Of a DNA stretch of 64,000 bases, positions 1-8,896 are shown piece after piece. The stretch is from an uncultured Bacilli bacterium. Its GTDB lineage: Bacteria; Bacillota_I; Bacilli_A; RF39; UBA660. The position numbers and the translations under genes were made by a program. The stretch is taken from contig CAKPLP010000005.1 in assembly GCA_934167695.1 (NCBI GenBank), forward strand, positions 1 to 64,000. The letters run 5' to 3'. The notes under the pieces were generated by a model that was not told where the DNA came from, did no database searches, and worked only from the letters and a program-made list of their open reading frames with translations. The number at the start of each line of letters is the position of its first letter. The first letter of the stretch is position 1.

Positions 1-950
1 AGTTGTTTTTTTGCATCATCTAAATTATATTTCTGAGCTGTTATATCAACTGCTGATTGAATCATATTATTTTTACTTACATCATCATAATTTTTATATT
101 TTTTTAGTTCATTAACAATCTCATTTTTACGTTCAGTTAAACTATTTAAATCTACTTTATTTGCCACATTAACATTATTTGTTATATTAGTTTCTGATTT
201 TTGATTTTCATATATATCACTCAATTCTTTATCTATACTTGCAAGTTCATTTGCTACAGAATCAAAATCTGGTCTCGATGCCTGCGCATAACCTTTTTTT
301 GCATTATCTATATAAGTCAAATATTCTTTTGAATTAGTGATATTCATTAACTCATTATACCTCTGCAATTTAGCATTTACATCAACACTATTAACAATTT
401 TGTTACCAATATTTTGAGCTTTCATTGCAGAATCAATAGTAGATAACTCACTTTTTAAATTATCTACTAAATTATAAATCTTTAATTCTTTAACTAGTTG
501 TTCTCTTAAACCACCATCATTTGTAACTGAACTATAATCTCCATTTTTAATTTTATTTAATAGTAGTTGTTTTTTTGCATCATCTAAATTATATTTCTGA
601 GCTGTTATATCAACTGCTGATTGAATCATATTATTTTTACTTACATCATCATAATTTTTATATTTTTTTAGTTCATTAACAATCTCATTTTTACGTTCAG
701 TTAAACTATTTAAATCTACTTTATTTGCCACATTAACATTATTTGTTATATTAGTTTCTAATTTTTGATTTTCATATATATCACTCAATTCTTTATCTAT
801 ACTTGCAAGTTCATTTGCTACAGAATCAAAATCTGGCCTCGATACTTGAGCATAACCTTTTTTCGCATTATCTATATAATCTAAGTATTCTTTTGAATTA
901 GCAATATTCATTAATTCATTATATTTCTGTAATTTAGCATTTACATCAAT
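1..950 (-). repeat. 564-bp (188-codon) in-frame tandem repeat inside the candidate secreted protein
   Basis: Positions 387-950 form a complete unit and 1-386 are the start of the next one, offset by exactly 564 bases. By hand alignment the first 240 bases of the window differ from 565-804 at one position, and the following 146 bases differ at about 15. The unit begins at a DVNAKLQ motif. Near-identity over part of the unit with divergence over the rest suggests recent unequal exchange or gene conversion. Confidence 0.9.
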
Positions 951-2192
951 ATCACTCATTTTTACAGATGATTTTGATGTTAAATCTTTTGCCTTATCTT
1001 TATTTTTAAAATACTTATTTAAATCAAAGACTTCTCCACATAAAGATGAAGCTGATCCAACAACAGCATTAGTCAAAATTGTACTAGCTCCTCCATTATC
1101 ATCAAATACCTCTGCAAATCTCTTTACTATAGTATCTCCACTAGTAAATTTAACAAAATTTCCATTGTCATCATAATAACCATCTTTATATATTGAATTT
1201 ATCGCTGGAACAACTATACCATCTGCTCCACCATCAACACCATCTAAGATTACTCTTGATAATGAATTTAATGCTTTTATTCCGGTATTACCAGATTCAC
1301 CAAGAATATTTGTTCCACTTATTTTTCCACCAAGATAAAATTGTAAACCTTCCCATAAACCAGTTAAAGCTCCTGTACCTAATCCTTCTACAATACCAGC
1401 ATTATCTGCCCAAGCATCTTGTGTTCCTCTAGAAGCTCCAGCTAATCCCGCTGTTACAGCCATCTGAGAAGCACTCGTTGCTGCTGCAGCAGAACTAACA
1501 CTAACACCACCTGCTCCACCTGCAGAAACAGCACCACCAACACCTGCAGTACAAATAGTTAATACAACTACACTAGCTATATACCCTATTCCAGAACTTA
1601 CAGAACGAGTTTGATCAAAAAAATATGAATTATTTTTCAACCAACTACCAACAGGATTAGTATCATAAAATTTATCAAACCATTTACTTGTATAATTAGT
1701 AGAAACAAAACTTTTTGTATTTTCCCACATCTTTTTTGTAGCAGAAGCCCACTCATCACCAGTTATAGCTCCTCTTACAGCCTGATAAGCATCATAAAGT
1801 CCTGTTCCTACAGAAGCAATTCCAGTACCAGCAATCGCTCCCAAATCAACTACAGATTCGCCAAAACTTCCTATTCCTTCTCCCAATGAAGTTACAGCAG
1901 TACCAATAGTAGCACCTGTACTCTTTAAAGCAGATCCAATCGCTTTACCAAATTCACCAATACCAGATACACTATCAATAGAACCAATTACAGATTTTAT
2001 TTCTTTTTCATTTTTTTCCGAAGTACCAGAACTAAAATCAACCTCTTCTGTCGTAACATCATTAGTTAAATCAATAGACTCTACAGATTCACTACCTACG
2101 GCATTTACAGAAACTTTAGTCATATCATTAACATTATTAGAAAACTTATTAATATTGGTATTTAATGACGAAAAATCCATCTTAATTCCCAT
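1..2192 (-). CDS. Large repeat-containing protein, candidate type VII secretion substrate (3' end cut by window edge)
   Basis: An uninterrupted reading frame runs leftward from an ATG at 2192 (GGGAGA six bases upstream) to the window edge, giving at least 730 residues without a stop. The N-terminal 190 residues are Ser/Thr/Gly-rich and polar. Residues about 197-250 form a Gly/Ala-rich hydrophobic stretch like the membrane-inserting region of large secreted toxins. From about residue 413 the protein consists of 188-residue tandem repeats rich in Lys/Asn/Asp with helical, coiled-coil character. It lies 11 bases after a DUF4176 gene and is co-directional with esaB and essC, the usual position for type VII effectors. 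There is no obvious LXG or WXG100 motif and no Sec signal peptide. The C-terminal, possibly toxic, domain is outside the window. I infer secretion from context; the function is unknown. Confidence 0.75.
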   Translation of the reverse strand, partial: MGIKMDFSSLNTNINKFSNNVNDMTKVSVNAVGSESVESIDLTNDVTTEEVDFSSGTSEKNEKEIKSVIGSIDSVSGIGEFGKAIGSALKSTGATIGTAVTSLGEGIGSFGESVVDLGAIAGTGIASVGTGLYDAYQAVRGAITGDEWASATKKMWENTKSFVSTNYTSKWFDKFYDTNPVGSWLKNNSYFFDQTRSVSSGIGYIASVVVLTICTAGVGGAVSAGGAGGVSVSSAAAATSASQMAVTAGLAGASRGTQDAWADNAGIVEGLGTGALTGLWEGLQFYLGGKISGTNILGESGNTGIKALNSLSRVILDGVDGGADGIVVPAINSIYKDGYYDDNGNFVKFTSGDTIVKRFAEVFDDNGGASTILTNAVVGSASSLCGEVFDLNKYFKNKDKAKDLTSKSSVKMSDIDVNAKLQKYNELMNIANSKEYLDYIDNAKKGYAQVSRPDFDSVANELASIDKELSDIYENQKLETNITNNVNVANKVDLNSLTERKNEIVNELKKYKNYDDVSKNNMIQSAVDITAQKYNLDDAKKQLLLNKIKNGDYSSVTNDGGLREQLVKELKIYNLVDNLKSELSTIDSAMKAQNIGNKIVNSVDVNAKLQRYNELMNITNSKEYLTYIDNAKKGYAQASRPDFDSVANELASIDKELSDIYENQKSETNITNNVNVANKVDLNSLTERKNEIVNELKKYKNYDDVSKNNMIQSAVDITAQKYNLDDAKKQ

Positions 2193-2203
2193 AATAATTC
2201 TCC

Positions 2204-2509
2204 CTATTCATTAATATTAGTTTGATTATTTTTTTTATTAATAATATTCACTACTTCTTTTAATTTCTCTTTAAATTTTGTTTCCTCTTCATCTCTTAAT
2301 CCTAAATAAAATACTGTTTCTATTTGATCATGATTAAATAATAAAGTTTTATCTGCTGCTATTACTCCTTCTGGATATAAACATCCACAATAGTCATAAA
2401 CCTTATCATCTTGACCATCAGAACACAAAAAGCCAGTTATCATCATTCTTTTTTGTCCACCCTTTAGCATTACCACAGTACCTATTGGTAAGTATTTTTC
2501 ATATTTCAT
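2204..2509 (-). CDS. DUF4176-family protein of the type VII secretion locus
   Basis: A 101-residue cytosolic protein. It begins with the pattern typical of DUF4176 (LPIGTVVMLKGG near residues 7-18, then MMITGF), has a middle segment with YDYCGCLYPEG, and ends in a charged helix (EEETKFKEKL). DUF4176 proteins are small and of unknown role, and recur in Firmicutes type VII secretion loci beside effectors. The start has a strong AGGAGG Shine-Dalgarno. The gene lies 17 bases after esaB and 11 before the large repeat protein, so one transcript is likely. An immunity or chaperone-like role is possible but not shown by the sequence. Confidence 0.7.
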   Translation of the reverse strand: MKYEKYLPIGTVVMLKGGQKRMMITGFLCSDGQDDKVYDYCGCLYPEGVIAADKTLLFNHDQIETVFYLGLRDEEETKFKEKLKEVVNIINKKNNQTNINE

Positions 2510-2526
2510 TTTTTATCCTCCTTCTA

Positions 2527-2790
2527 TCACATCATAGAAATTAATACTAACTCACTACCATTTCTTATATCTGTATTTATTATTATATCATTATTTCTAT
2601 AAACATTACAATTATCCTTATTCAATAATATAAAATCTAAATGAGAATCTACAGTAAAATTTTCAAGATCTGAAATAGACTTTACAATTAATCTTTTTAC
2701 CTTCCAAACAAGTTCATTAACAGGAATAAAAACATCAAAAGTTTTATCTAACTCAGGTACTATCAATTTTATTAATACCTTATTATTCAT
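2527..2790 (-). CDS. esaB: Ubiquitin-like type VII secretion protein EsaB/YukD
   Basis: An 87-residue ubiquitin-fold protein of the YukD/EsaB family, a small cytoplasmic component of Firmicutes type VII secretion. Family features are the opening IKLIVPELDKTFDVFIPVNELV, a central helix, and the closing IRNGSELVLI. A GTG nine bases earlier is in frame, but AGAAGG lies eight bases before the ATG at 2790, so that ATG is the better start. The coding region overlaps the end of essC by eight bases, which points to translational coupling. In Staphylococcus and Bacillus this gene sits next to the EssC and EssB genes; here only essC is visible. Confidence 0.8.
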   Translation of the reverse strand: MNNKVLIKLIVPELDKTFDVFIPVNELVWKVKRLIVKSISDLENFTVDSHLDFILLNKDNCNVYRNNDIIINTDIRNGSELVLISMM

Positions 2791-5700
2791 TATTATCACC
2801 TTCTGTATCGCTACTTATAAAATCAATAAACTTAGATAAAACTGCAGAACTCTCACTTATTACATATCCCATATCGTTTTTATACTCTTTTGTCATATCC
2901 CTAGTTATAGTAGATAAATGAAGTAAATTCTGATCTGCAATTCCTTTACCAATCCAAACTCCATCATTAATAGAAAACAAACTAGTAAACCAATCATCAA
3001 AATTATACTTTTTAATACTAGAAGCATCATCTACTATAATTAATCCAAATTTTTCATACTCTTTTACCTTACTAACTAAAGAAGAAAACTTAGTATTATC
3101 ATCTAATTTATTTAAAAGTTTACTAATACCATATACTAAAATAATTCCCTCAGTAGATTGACTTTTATCTATTAAACTTTGTAAATAATTATTAATAGTA
3201 TCTAATACCATATCAAAATGATCAACATAATAATGAGGAAATTCATTTATATTAAGTAGAAGTGAATTTACAGAATCTATAACAATTAAATTACTATTAT
3301 TTATTTTACGTAACATAAATAATAAACTTTTAACAAACTTTAGTGTATTAACTAATTTATTAGATGAAATTATATTTCCCTGATTTGATAAATAATCTAT
3401 TTTACAAATTTCTAAGTTAGACTTACTAATTCCGATTGGAACATTTCTTAATGTTATGTGCTCATCATACACATCCTCATATCTAACTATATCAGGCAAA
3501 GTAGGAATTTTTCTCGCCTTTATATTATTAATCTGATTTTGTTTTTCAACAAATTCTAATAAATATTTATTTAATTCATCATCATTTTCAACTATATGAG
3601 CAGTTTGAAATTCATGAACACCTTCAATTTTTAATATTCCTCTTCCCTCTATATTTCTAGGTACAATTTTACTTTTTGAACCAAATAAAATTGTATAATC
3701 ACTTGCATCCTTAAGCTTAAAAGCATACGTATTAGAACAATTTTGAGAAATTTTACTTTGTACTGAATTAACAGAGTTACATGTAATTATAAAAACTACT
3801 CCATATCTTTCTGAATCTCTTATTAATTCTGGTAAATCGTCATATATTTCTGGATAATTTTCATAAATAGAATCATAGTTATTTATAATAATAACTTGTA
3901 GTGGTAATTTATCATTACTATTTTGAATATAATTTATATATTCTCCACCATAATCAACAAACAATTTTTTTCTTTTCTGCAATTCTTCTCTTATTAATTT
4001 TAACAAGTTATAGTACTTTTCATCTTCGCCTGCAAAAACCATACCTCCAACCTGAGGAAGAGATATAAATCGCCTTAAAGATTCAGAACCATAATCGATA
4101 ATATAATAGTTAATCTCATTGGCTTTATGTTTACTAGTAGTAGAATAAATCATTGTATTTAAAAGTAACTCTCTCTCACTACCATCATTACCATATATAA
4201 TAGTATTTCCATCTTCTATATAATTATATTTAACAATATCCTGATACTGTTTTTCAGGAGCATCATATTCACCCAAAATTGCCTCTATATTGTATGGAGC
4301 ATTAATAATACTGTACTTTTCTCTCAAATTAGATTCTAAAATAATTGGAGGAATATTTTCAAGCCATAATCGTTTTGCCTTTTTATTAACTTTATTAGAC
4401 ACTTCAATTATATTTTTCATAATTGCAGCCAGTTGTTCCCCTTCAGCAGATATTTTAATACCATTAGAGGCCTGTACACTTTTAACTAAACCTCCAAAAT
4501 CATTAATAAAGTCTACACTTTTATTAACTTGTTTAATAATTTTATCAGATGGATAATATTGAGCACCACACCATGCAGATTGACCAAGAGCAAAATATTC
4601 ATCATATCCAACCTGTAAATAAAATCTACCAGTTTGTTTTAAACTAGCTGCATCTGGTCTTTTTAACATTTCCTTACTATCAGATTCATCCTGAACTTTT
4701 AAGCAAACTCTAAACTTAGTATTTGACCAAATCTGATCATTTACAACACCACTTGGTTTTTGAGTAGCTAAAATTAAATGTACCCCTAAACTACGTCCAA
4801 TACGAGCAACACTTATTAAATTATCCATAAATTCAGGTTGTTGGCTTTTAAGTTCTGCAAACTCATCACAAATAATAAATAAATGTGAAATCGCTTCATT
4901 TAACTTACCTTCCTTATAAAACTTCTGATACTTATAAATATCTATTGTACTCTCCCCTAAACTATCACGAGCTTCATTAAATATCTTTTGTCTTCTTTTA
5001 ATTTCACTATCAATACTAACCAAAGTTCTATCCATTTCAGCCTTATCAAGATTAGTTATTGTACCAGATAAATGAGGTAAAACTACATTATTATTTTCAA
5101 AGGCAAAAGCAAGTCCCCCACCTTTATAATCTATTAAAATAAATGAAACATCATCTGGACTATAATTAATGGCCATGGAAAGTATATAAGTTATAATAAA
5201 CTCCGATTTACCTGAACCAGTCATACCAGCAATTAATCCATGTGGTCCATGATATTTCTCATGAAGATCCAAAAACATTAACTCTCCCTGTTCATCTACT
5301 CCAACCTCAGCTTTTAAACTAGTAGTAGAATCATTAGTATTCCATCTATTTAAAATATTCAACTGTTCTACCTTACCAACCTTTTCCATTTCCAAAAAAG
5401 TAATAGAATTAGGTAAATGTCCAATACTCTCTTCAAATTCAATAGGTACATTAGAAACAACTTTTGCAACTTGCATCATATCTATATTATAATTAATTTC
5501 ATCTTTAAAAATAATTTGTTCTTGTTTCTCATAAGATTTTTTTAATACTCCAGAATTTTCCTTACCAATAGTAATAAAATTATTACACTTACTAGGTAAG
5601 TTACTTAATCTATTTTCAACAATTATTAAACTAAAGCCCAAATTTACATCCATTTCAGTTAATGTTTTCATAAATTCATATCGTTTAACAAGATCATAAT

Positions 5701-7348
5701 CATCTACTATTATTAAATAATATGGTTTAAATAAATTTTTTCTATCATTTTGAACTTGATTCATTCTATTAGTAACTTCCATATAAATATATTCAGAAAC
5801 CTTTTTAGCAGACTCTATATCAGATGAAAAGAATCTAAAAGATTTATCATTATTAAAAGAATGATTTAAATATCTCAAATAATTCCAATTATTTTCATTA
5901 TCTTCACTAGTAAATGTAACTATTTTTAAATCTTCATAAGAATAAAAAGAGATTAGCTGTAATAATGTATTATGCATAAAATTAAGAGATTTGTATCTAT
6001 CACCCATAATAGCTGTTATTTTATTTTCGTAAAAAGAATATCCTATAGGAACACTTTTTATATACTTATACTTTTCTATTAACTTATCAGCATTTTTTCT
6101 TAGTTCACTTTCTTCAATGGTAAAGCCTTCTTCTGGATATTCTATTTTAACATCTAACTTTTCATCACCAACACCTATTCTAGTCACTAAAAAGTCATTT
6201 TGGTCTATTCTTTTATCCCAAAAATTAAGACTTTTATTTACAATAATATCTAAACATTGTTCTACTGTAATTAAGTTCTCTAATAAAATTATTTTTTGTA
6301 AATTTCTTTCTTCTTCTAATTCCTTATCCTTTTCATCCAAATAATTATTGTATTTAATAATTATTTCTTTTTTCTTTTTCTTATTCATATGTCTATTATA
6401 AGCTTGAGTTACTATCGGCCATACTATCATTGAAATAAGCATTGTACCACTAGTTAATAATTGAGGCCATGAATCCTTTAATGTAATAGTATTAGAAGAA
6501 ACCTTTGAAAGAGTTTCAAGCAAAGTTACAGCAGACATAGATCCCATTGTAAGCATAGGTCCTATTACTAATATTAATGGTAATTCTTGACTTTCTCCAT
6601 CCTTAGGAGGAGCACTTAACTTAATAGTCTTTGTTTTAATAATTCTTCTAATTCTAGGAGCTTTAGAAAAGTAATCATCTTCATTATATAAGTCAATATC
6701 TTTAATTTCTTTATTTTCTGGAGGTGCCTGCTTTGGAAAAAGAACATTCGTCAGTTTTGAATTTAAAGTATCTACAGATAATTTACCGGGAATATTATTT
6801 ACTAACAATACTCCATTCAAAAAAATCAGTCTTAAACCATAAATTTCTACTTCATCACCATTTTTTATAATATTCACATTATTTTTAACAGCAATTTTAT
6901 TAATATATATAATACTATTACTAGAGTTTTCTAATACAAGAAAATTATCTTTATAAAATACTCTAACTAACATATTATTTAAATTAGCAACATCATATTT
7001 AACATTACTATCAGGAGTATTTCCTATTACTAAATTAATATCATGATCATATTTATAAGTAATAAATCCGGGCATAGACTTTAAATTAACATAAATTAAA
7101 TAATTTTTATTGTCTCTTCTCAACACATAAAAATTATCTGGAACTAAAACTACACGGCTAGTAAATCCTTCATTTGTAATAATCGTAACATCCGGAGTTT
7201 GATATAATATCCATTTATCATCCTTTGATTCTATATTTATAAGTTTACTTTCCTCATCCGGATTCACATCAAAACTAAAACTACCAGAAATCTGATTAGG
7301 TAATTTAAAATTAACAATTCTATCTATTAGGTATAACGAAATATTCAT
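2783..7348 (-). CDS. essC: Type VII secretion FtsK/SpoIIIE-type ATPase EssC/YukB
   Basis: A 1521-residue membrane ATPase, the motor of Firmicutes type VII secretion. A forkhead-associated-like domain spans about residues 105-178 (VIGN ... NGDEVEIYGLRLIFLNG). Two transmembrane segments lie at about 256-278 and 297-316, followed by a charged coiled linker. The first FtsK domain has an intact Walker A (GMTGSGKSE near 707) and Walker B (FIICDE near 819). The second domain has a degenerate P-loop (YGNDGSERE near 1047) and the third is also degenerate, as is common in EssC. The start has GGTGAT five bases upstream. A terminator separates the gene from spoVG, so it probably opens its own operon. No WXG100, EssA, EssB or EsaA gene is in the window. 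Confidence 0.92.
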   Translation of the reverse strand: MNISLYLIDRIVNFKLPNQISGSFSFDVNPDEESKLINIESKDDKWILYQTPDVTIITNEGFTSRVVLVPDNFYVLRRDNKNYLIYVNLKSMPGFITYKYDHDINLVIGNTPDSNVKYDVANLNNMLVRVFYKDNFLVLENSSNSIIYINKIAVKNNVNIIKNGDEVEIYGLRLIFLNGVLLVNNIPGKLSVDTLNSKLTNVLFPKQAPPENKEIKDIDLYNEDDYFSKAPRIRRIIKTKTIKLSAPPKDGESQELPLILVIGPMLTMGSMSAVTLLETLSKVSSNTITLKDSWPQLLTSGTMLISMIVWPIVTQAYNRHMNKKKKKEIIIKYNNYLDEKDKELEEERNLQKIILLENLITVEQCLDIIVNKSLNFWDKRIDQNDFLVTRIGVGDEKLDVKIEYPEEGFTIEESELRKNADKLIEKYKYIKSVPIGYSFYENKITAIMGDRYKSLNFMHNTLLQLISFYSYEDLKIVTFTSEDNENNWNYLRYLNHSFNNDKSFRFFSSDIESAKKVSEYIYMEVTNRMNQVQNDRKNLFKPYYLIIVDDYDLVKRYEFMKTLTEMDVNLGFSLIIVENRLSNLPSKCNNFITIGKENSGVLKKSYEKQEQIIFKDEINYNIDMMQVAKVVSNVPIEFEESIGHLPNSITFLEMEKVGKVEQLNILNRWNTNDSTTSLKAEVGVDEQGELMFLDLHEKYHGPHGLIAGMTGSGKSEFIITYILSMAINYSPDDVSFILIDYKGGGLAFAFENNNVVLPHLSGTITNLDKAEMDRTLVSIDSEIKRRQKIFNEARDSLGESTIDIYKYQKFYKEGKLNEAISHLFIICDEFAELKSQQPEFMDNLISVARIGRSLGVHLILATQKPSGVVNDQIWSNTKFRVCLKVQDESDSKEMLKRPDAASLKQTGRFYLQVGYDEYFALGQSAWCGAQYYPSDKIIKQVNKSVDFINDFGGLVKSVQASNGIKISAEGEQLAAIMKNIIEVSNKVNKKAKRLWLENIPPIILESNLREKYSIINAPYNIEAILGEYDAPEKQYQDIVKYNYIEDGNTIIYGNDGSERELLLNTMIYSTTSKHKANEINYYIIDYGSESLRRFISLPQVGGMVFAGEDEKYYNLLKLIREELQKRKKLFVDYGGEYINYIQNSNDKLPLQVIIINNYDSIYENYPEIYDDLPELIRDSERYGVVFIITCNSVNSVQSKISQNCSNTYAFKLKDASDYTILFGSKSKIVPRNIEGRGILKIEGVHEFQTAHIVENDDELNKYLLEFVEKQNQINNIKARKIPTLPDIVRYEDVYDEHITLRNVPIGISKSNLEICKIDYLSNQGNIISSNKLVNTLKFVKSLLFMLRKINNSNLIVIDSVNSLLLNINEFPHYYVDHFDMVLDTINNYLQSLIDKSQSTEGIILVYGISKLLNKLDDNTKFSSLVSKVKEYEKFGLIIVDDASSIKKYNFDDWFTSLFSINDGVWIGKGIADQNLLHLSTITRDMTKEYKNDMGYVISESSAVLSKFIDFISSDTEGDNNE

Positions 7349-7440
7349 ACTAGATCACCCATATTCTATCAATAATAGAATAACACATTAATCAATAAAA
7401 ATCTACTAGTTTACTCAAAGCAATTTAGTATAAGTTACAC

Positions 7441-7462
7441 AAAAAAAAGACCAAAAGGTCTT
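7441..7462 (-). terminator. Rho-independent terminator after spoVG
   Basis: A perfect six-base stem AAGACC/GGTCTT with a four-base loop, followed by a T-run on the minus strand. It lies between the spoVG stop and the start of essC. Confidence 0.85.
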
Positions 7463-7473
7463 AATAACAATAA

Positions 7474-7755
7474 TTATTCCTCTACAGAATCAGTAACATC
7501 ACTAGTATTATTGTATTCTTCAATAATAGCATCTTCAAACATTGCTCTTGTTTCTGCATTGATTGGATGAGCTACATCACGATATTCACCATTAGGATAT
7601 TTACGACTAGGCATAGCTATAAATAAACCCTTTTCCCCTTCAATAATACGAATATCTTTAATAGCAAAACAGTCATCTATAACAACTGAAGCTATTCCTT
7701 TCATACGAGATTCTTCTTTTTCAATCTTACGTACTTTTACAGATGTAATTTTCAT
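7474..7755 (-). CDS. spoVG: SpoVG, RNA/DNA-binding septation regulator
   Basis: A 93-residue protein matching SpoVG along its length: MKITSVKVRKI at the start, AIKDIRIIEGEKGLFIAMPSR in the centre, then an acidic helix after HPIN and a short acidic tail. SpoVG is a small nucleic-acid-binding regulator that delays septation during Bacillus sporulation and affects surface and virulence genes in non-sporulating relatives. It has a GGGAGG ribosome binding site, a good upstream promoter and its own terminator, so it looks monocistronic. The order ksgA, yabG, veg, spoVG is close to that in Bacillus. Confidence 0.93.
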   Translation of the reverse strand: MKITSVKVRKIEKEESRMKGIASVVIDDCFAIKDIRIIEGEKGLFIAMPSRKYPNGEYRDVAHPINAETRAMFEDAIIEEYNNTSDVTDSVEE

Positions 7756-7794
7756 ATGTTATCCTCCCTCTAAAGCTATTCACTTTATAATTAC

Positions 7795-7823
7795 ATTTTA
7801 TATGATAATATACAAAAAAGCAA
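7795..7823 (-). promoter_or_regulatory. Promoter for spoVG
   Basis: On the minus strand, -35 TTGCTT (7818-7823) and -10 TAAAAT (7795-7800) are 17 bases apart, about 40 bases upstream of the start. This is a vegetative sigma-A pattern; I see no clear sigma-H signature. Confidence 0.55.
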
Positions 7824-7849
7824 TATATATTTACATAAGTTTACCAGAA

Positions 7850-8077
7850 TTAACCATTTTTTTCATCTATAATTTCTAAACTAGAATTAATAACATCATT
7901 ATAAGAAAAAGAACGTATTTTATCATCATTCTTGCTCTCTATAATAAAAATAGCAGGATAGGTATTAATAATTACACCATTAAATTCCTCTATCTGATTC
8001 CTGTTCCCATTAAATCTAAAATTATAATTCTTACCCTTTATATTCTCAATTTTACTTCTAACTATATCAACATTCAT
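7850..8077 (-). CDS. veg: Veg family protein
   Basis: A 75-residue protein with the Veg (DUF1021) pattern: a short helix, then a beta-rich core with RFNGNRNQIEEFNGVI, NTYPAIFII and SFSYNDVI. Veg is a small, highly expressed protein of Bacilli linked to biofilm matrix regulation. It overlaps the end of yabG by four bases (ATGA), and lies between yabG and spoVG as in Bacillus. It is slightly shorter than the roughly 86-residue Bacillus protein. Confidence 0.82.
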   Translation of the reverse strand: MNVDIVRSKIENIKGKNYNFRFNGNRNQIEEFNGVIINTYPAIFIIESKNDDKIRSFSYNDVINSSLEIIDEKNG

Positions 8078-8844
8078 CTAGGAAACCCCACATACATTGT
8101 ACCATTAGTAATAATACCACCTATTCCATCAACACCATACTTAGTTTTTTCTAGTAAAGGAATAAGATCAATAGACTTACTTTTCTCTGAAAGAGCAATA
8201 CTAGCAGCAACAATCGCCGGATCAAGAGCATGTATATTTATCCTTTTAGGACTAGATGCAAAATTTGCCCCTGCTTTAATGAGTTCCTCATAATTAGACT
8301 GACAAGCACCTGCAACAATAATTAATTTATCATGACTTTGTTCATATTCTCGTGCCTTTTTAACCGCTTCTATAAAATTAGCACTATTTTGATAATTCAT
8401 CTTACTTTTAAAATAAGCATCATGACCAGTTATTACAACAATATCAGGCTTATATAAATTTAAATTATCTATAATTTTACCAGCAATCTCATCTTCCTTT
8501 AAATTAATCCCATAAGCCTCAACTCTTAAATCACTATAAAATTTTATACATCTTTGTAAATAATCATTGTCAGCATCTATATGTAAAATTTTCCCCGGTA
8601 AATAAAAATATTCACTTCTATCTAAATTTAAATCATTTTTTGCCTTTTTAGTTAAATATCTATCCTCTTTTAATAAATCTACTTTATCAACAACTTTAAC
8701 TAGATCATCAATATCACTATCAGCAACTAATCTTACATCAATTCCCTTCAAAAAAACCTTATTTTCATCTATTTCAATAATTTTAAATAAAATATCATTA
8801 TTATGAGATTTTCTAGTAACAATATCCCCTATCATAAATTTCAT
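8074..8844 (-). CDS. yabG: Sporulation-specific cysteine protease YabG
   Basis: A 256-residue YabG homologue. The N-terminal SH3-like segment (IGDIVTRKSHNNDILFKI) is followed by the peptidase region with ILHIDAD, PDIVVITGHDAYF, IVAGACQSNYEEL, AGANFASSPKR and IHALDPA. The invariant cysteine in GACQS is residue 181 and is the likely nucleophile. In Bacillus and Clostridioides, YabG processes spore coat or spore surface proteins late in sporulation. It keeps the ksgA-yabG-veg order of Bacillus. It is somewhat shorter than the roughly 290-residue Bacillus protein but intact, and it strongly suggests a present or recent sporulation programme. Confidence 0.92.
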   Translation of the reverse strand: MKFMIGDIVTRKSHNNDILFKIIEIDENKVFLKGIDVRLVADSDIDDLVKVVDKVDLLKEDRYLTKKAKNDLNLDRSEYFYLPGKILHIDADNDYLQRCIKFYSDLRVEAYGINLKEDEIAGKIIDNLNLYKPDIVVITGHDAYFKSKMNYQNSANFIEAVKKAREYEQSHDKLIIVAGACQSNYEELIKAGANFASSPKRINIHALDPAIVAASIALSEKSKSIDLIPLLEKTKYGVDGIGGIITNGTMYVGFPR

Positions 8845-8896
8845 AATTATTCCTCCAATTAAACTTATGATAAAAAATATCCATTAATACTAAAAA

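Noticed and set aside
1..950. Possible CRISPR array because of repeated DNA
   Set aside because: The repeat unit is 564 bases, in frame with a long coding region, and there are no short repeats with spacers.
1193..1432. 79-codon plus-strand frame rich in Leu and His
   Set aside because: It is antisense to the long repeat-protein frame and has no ribosome binding site.
7351..7440. Promoter for essC
   Set aside because: TATACT- and TATTGA-like boxes exist, but none has an acceptable -35 at the right distance.
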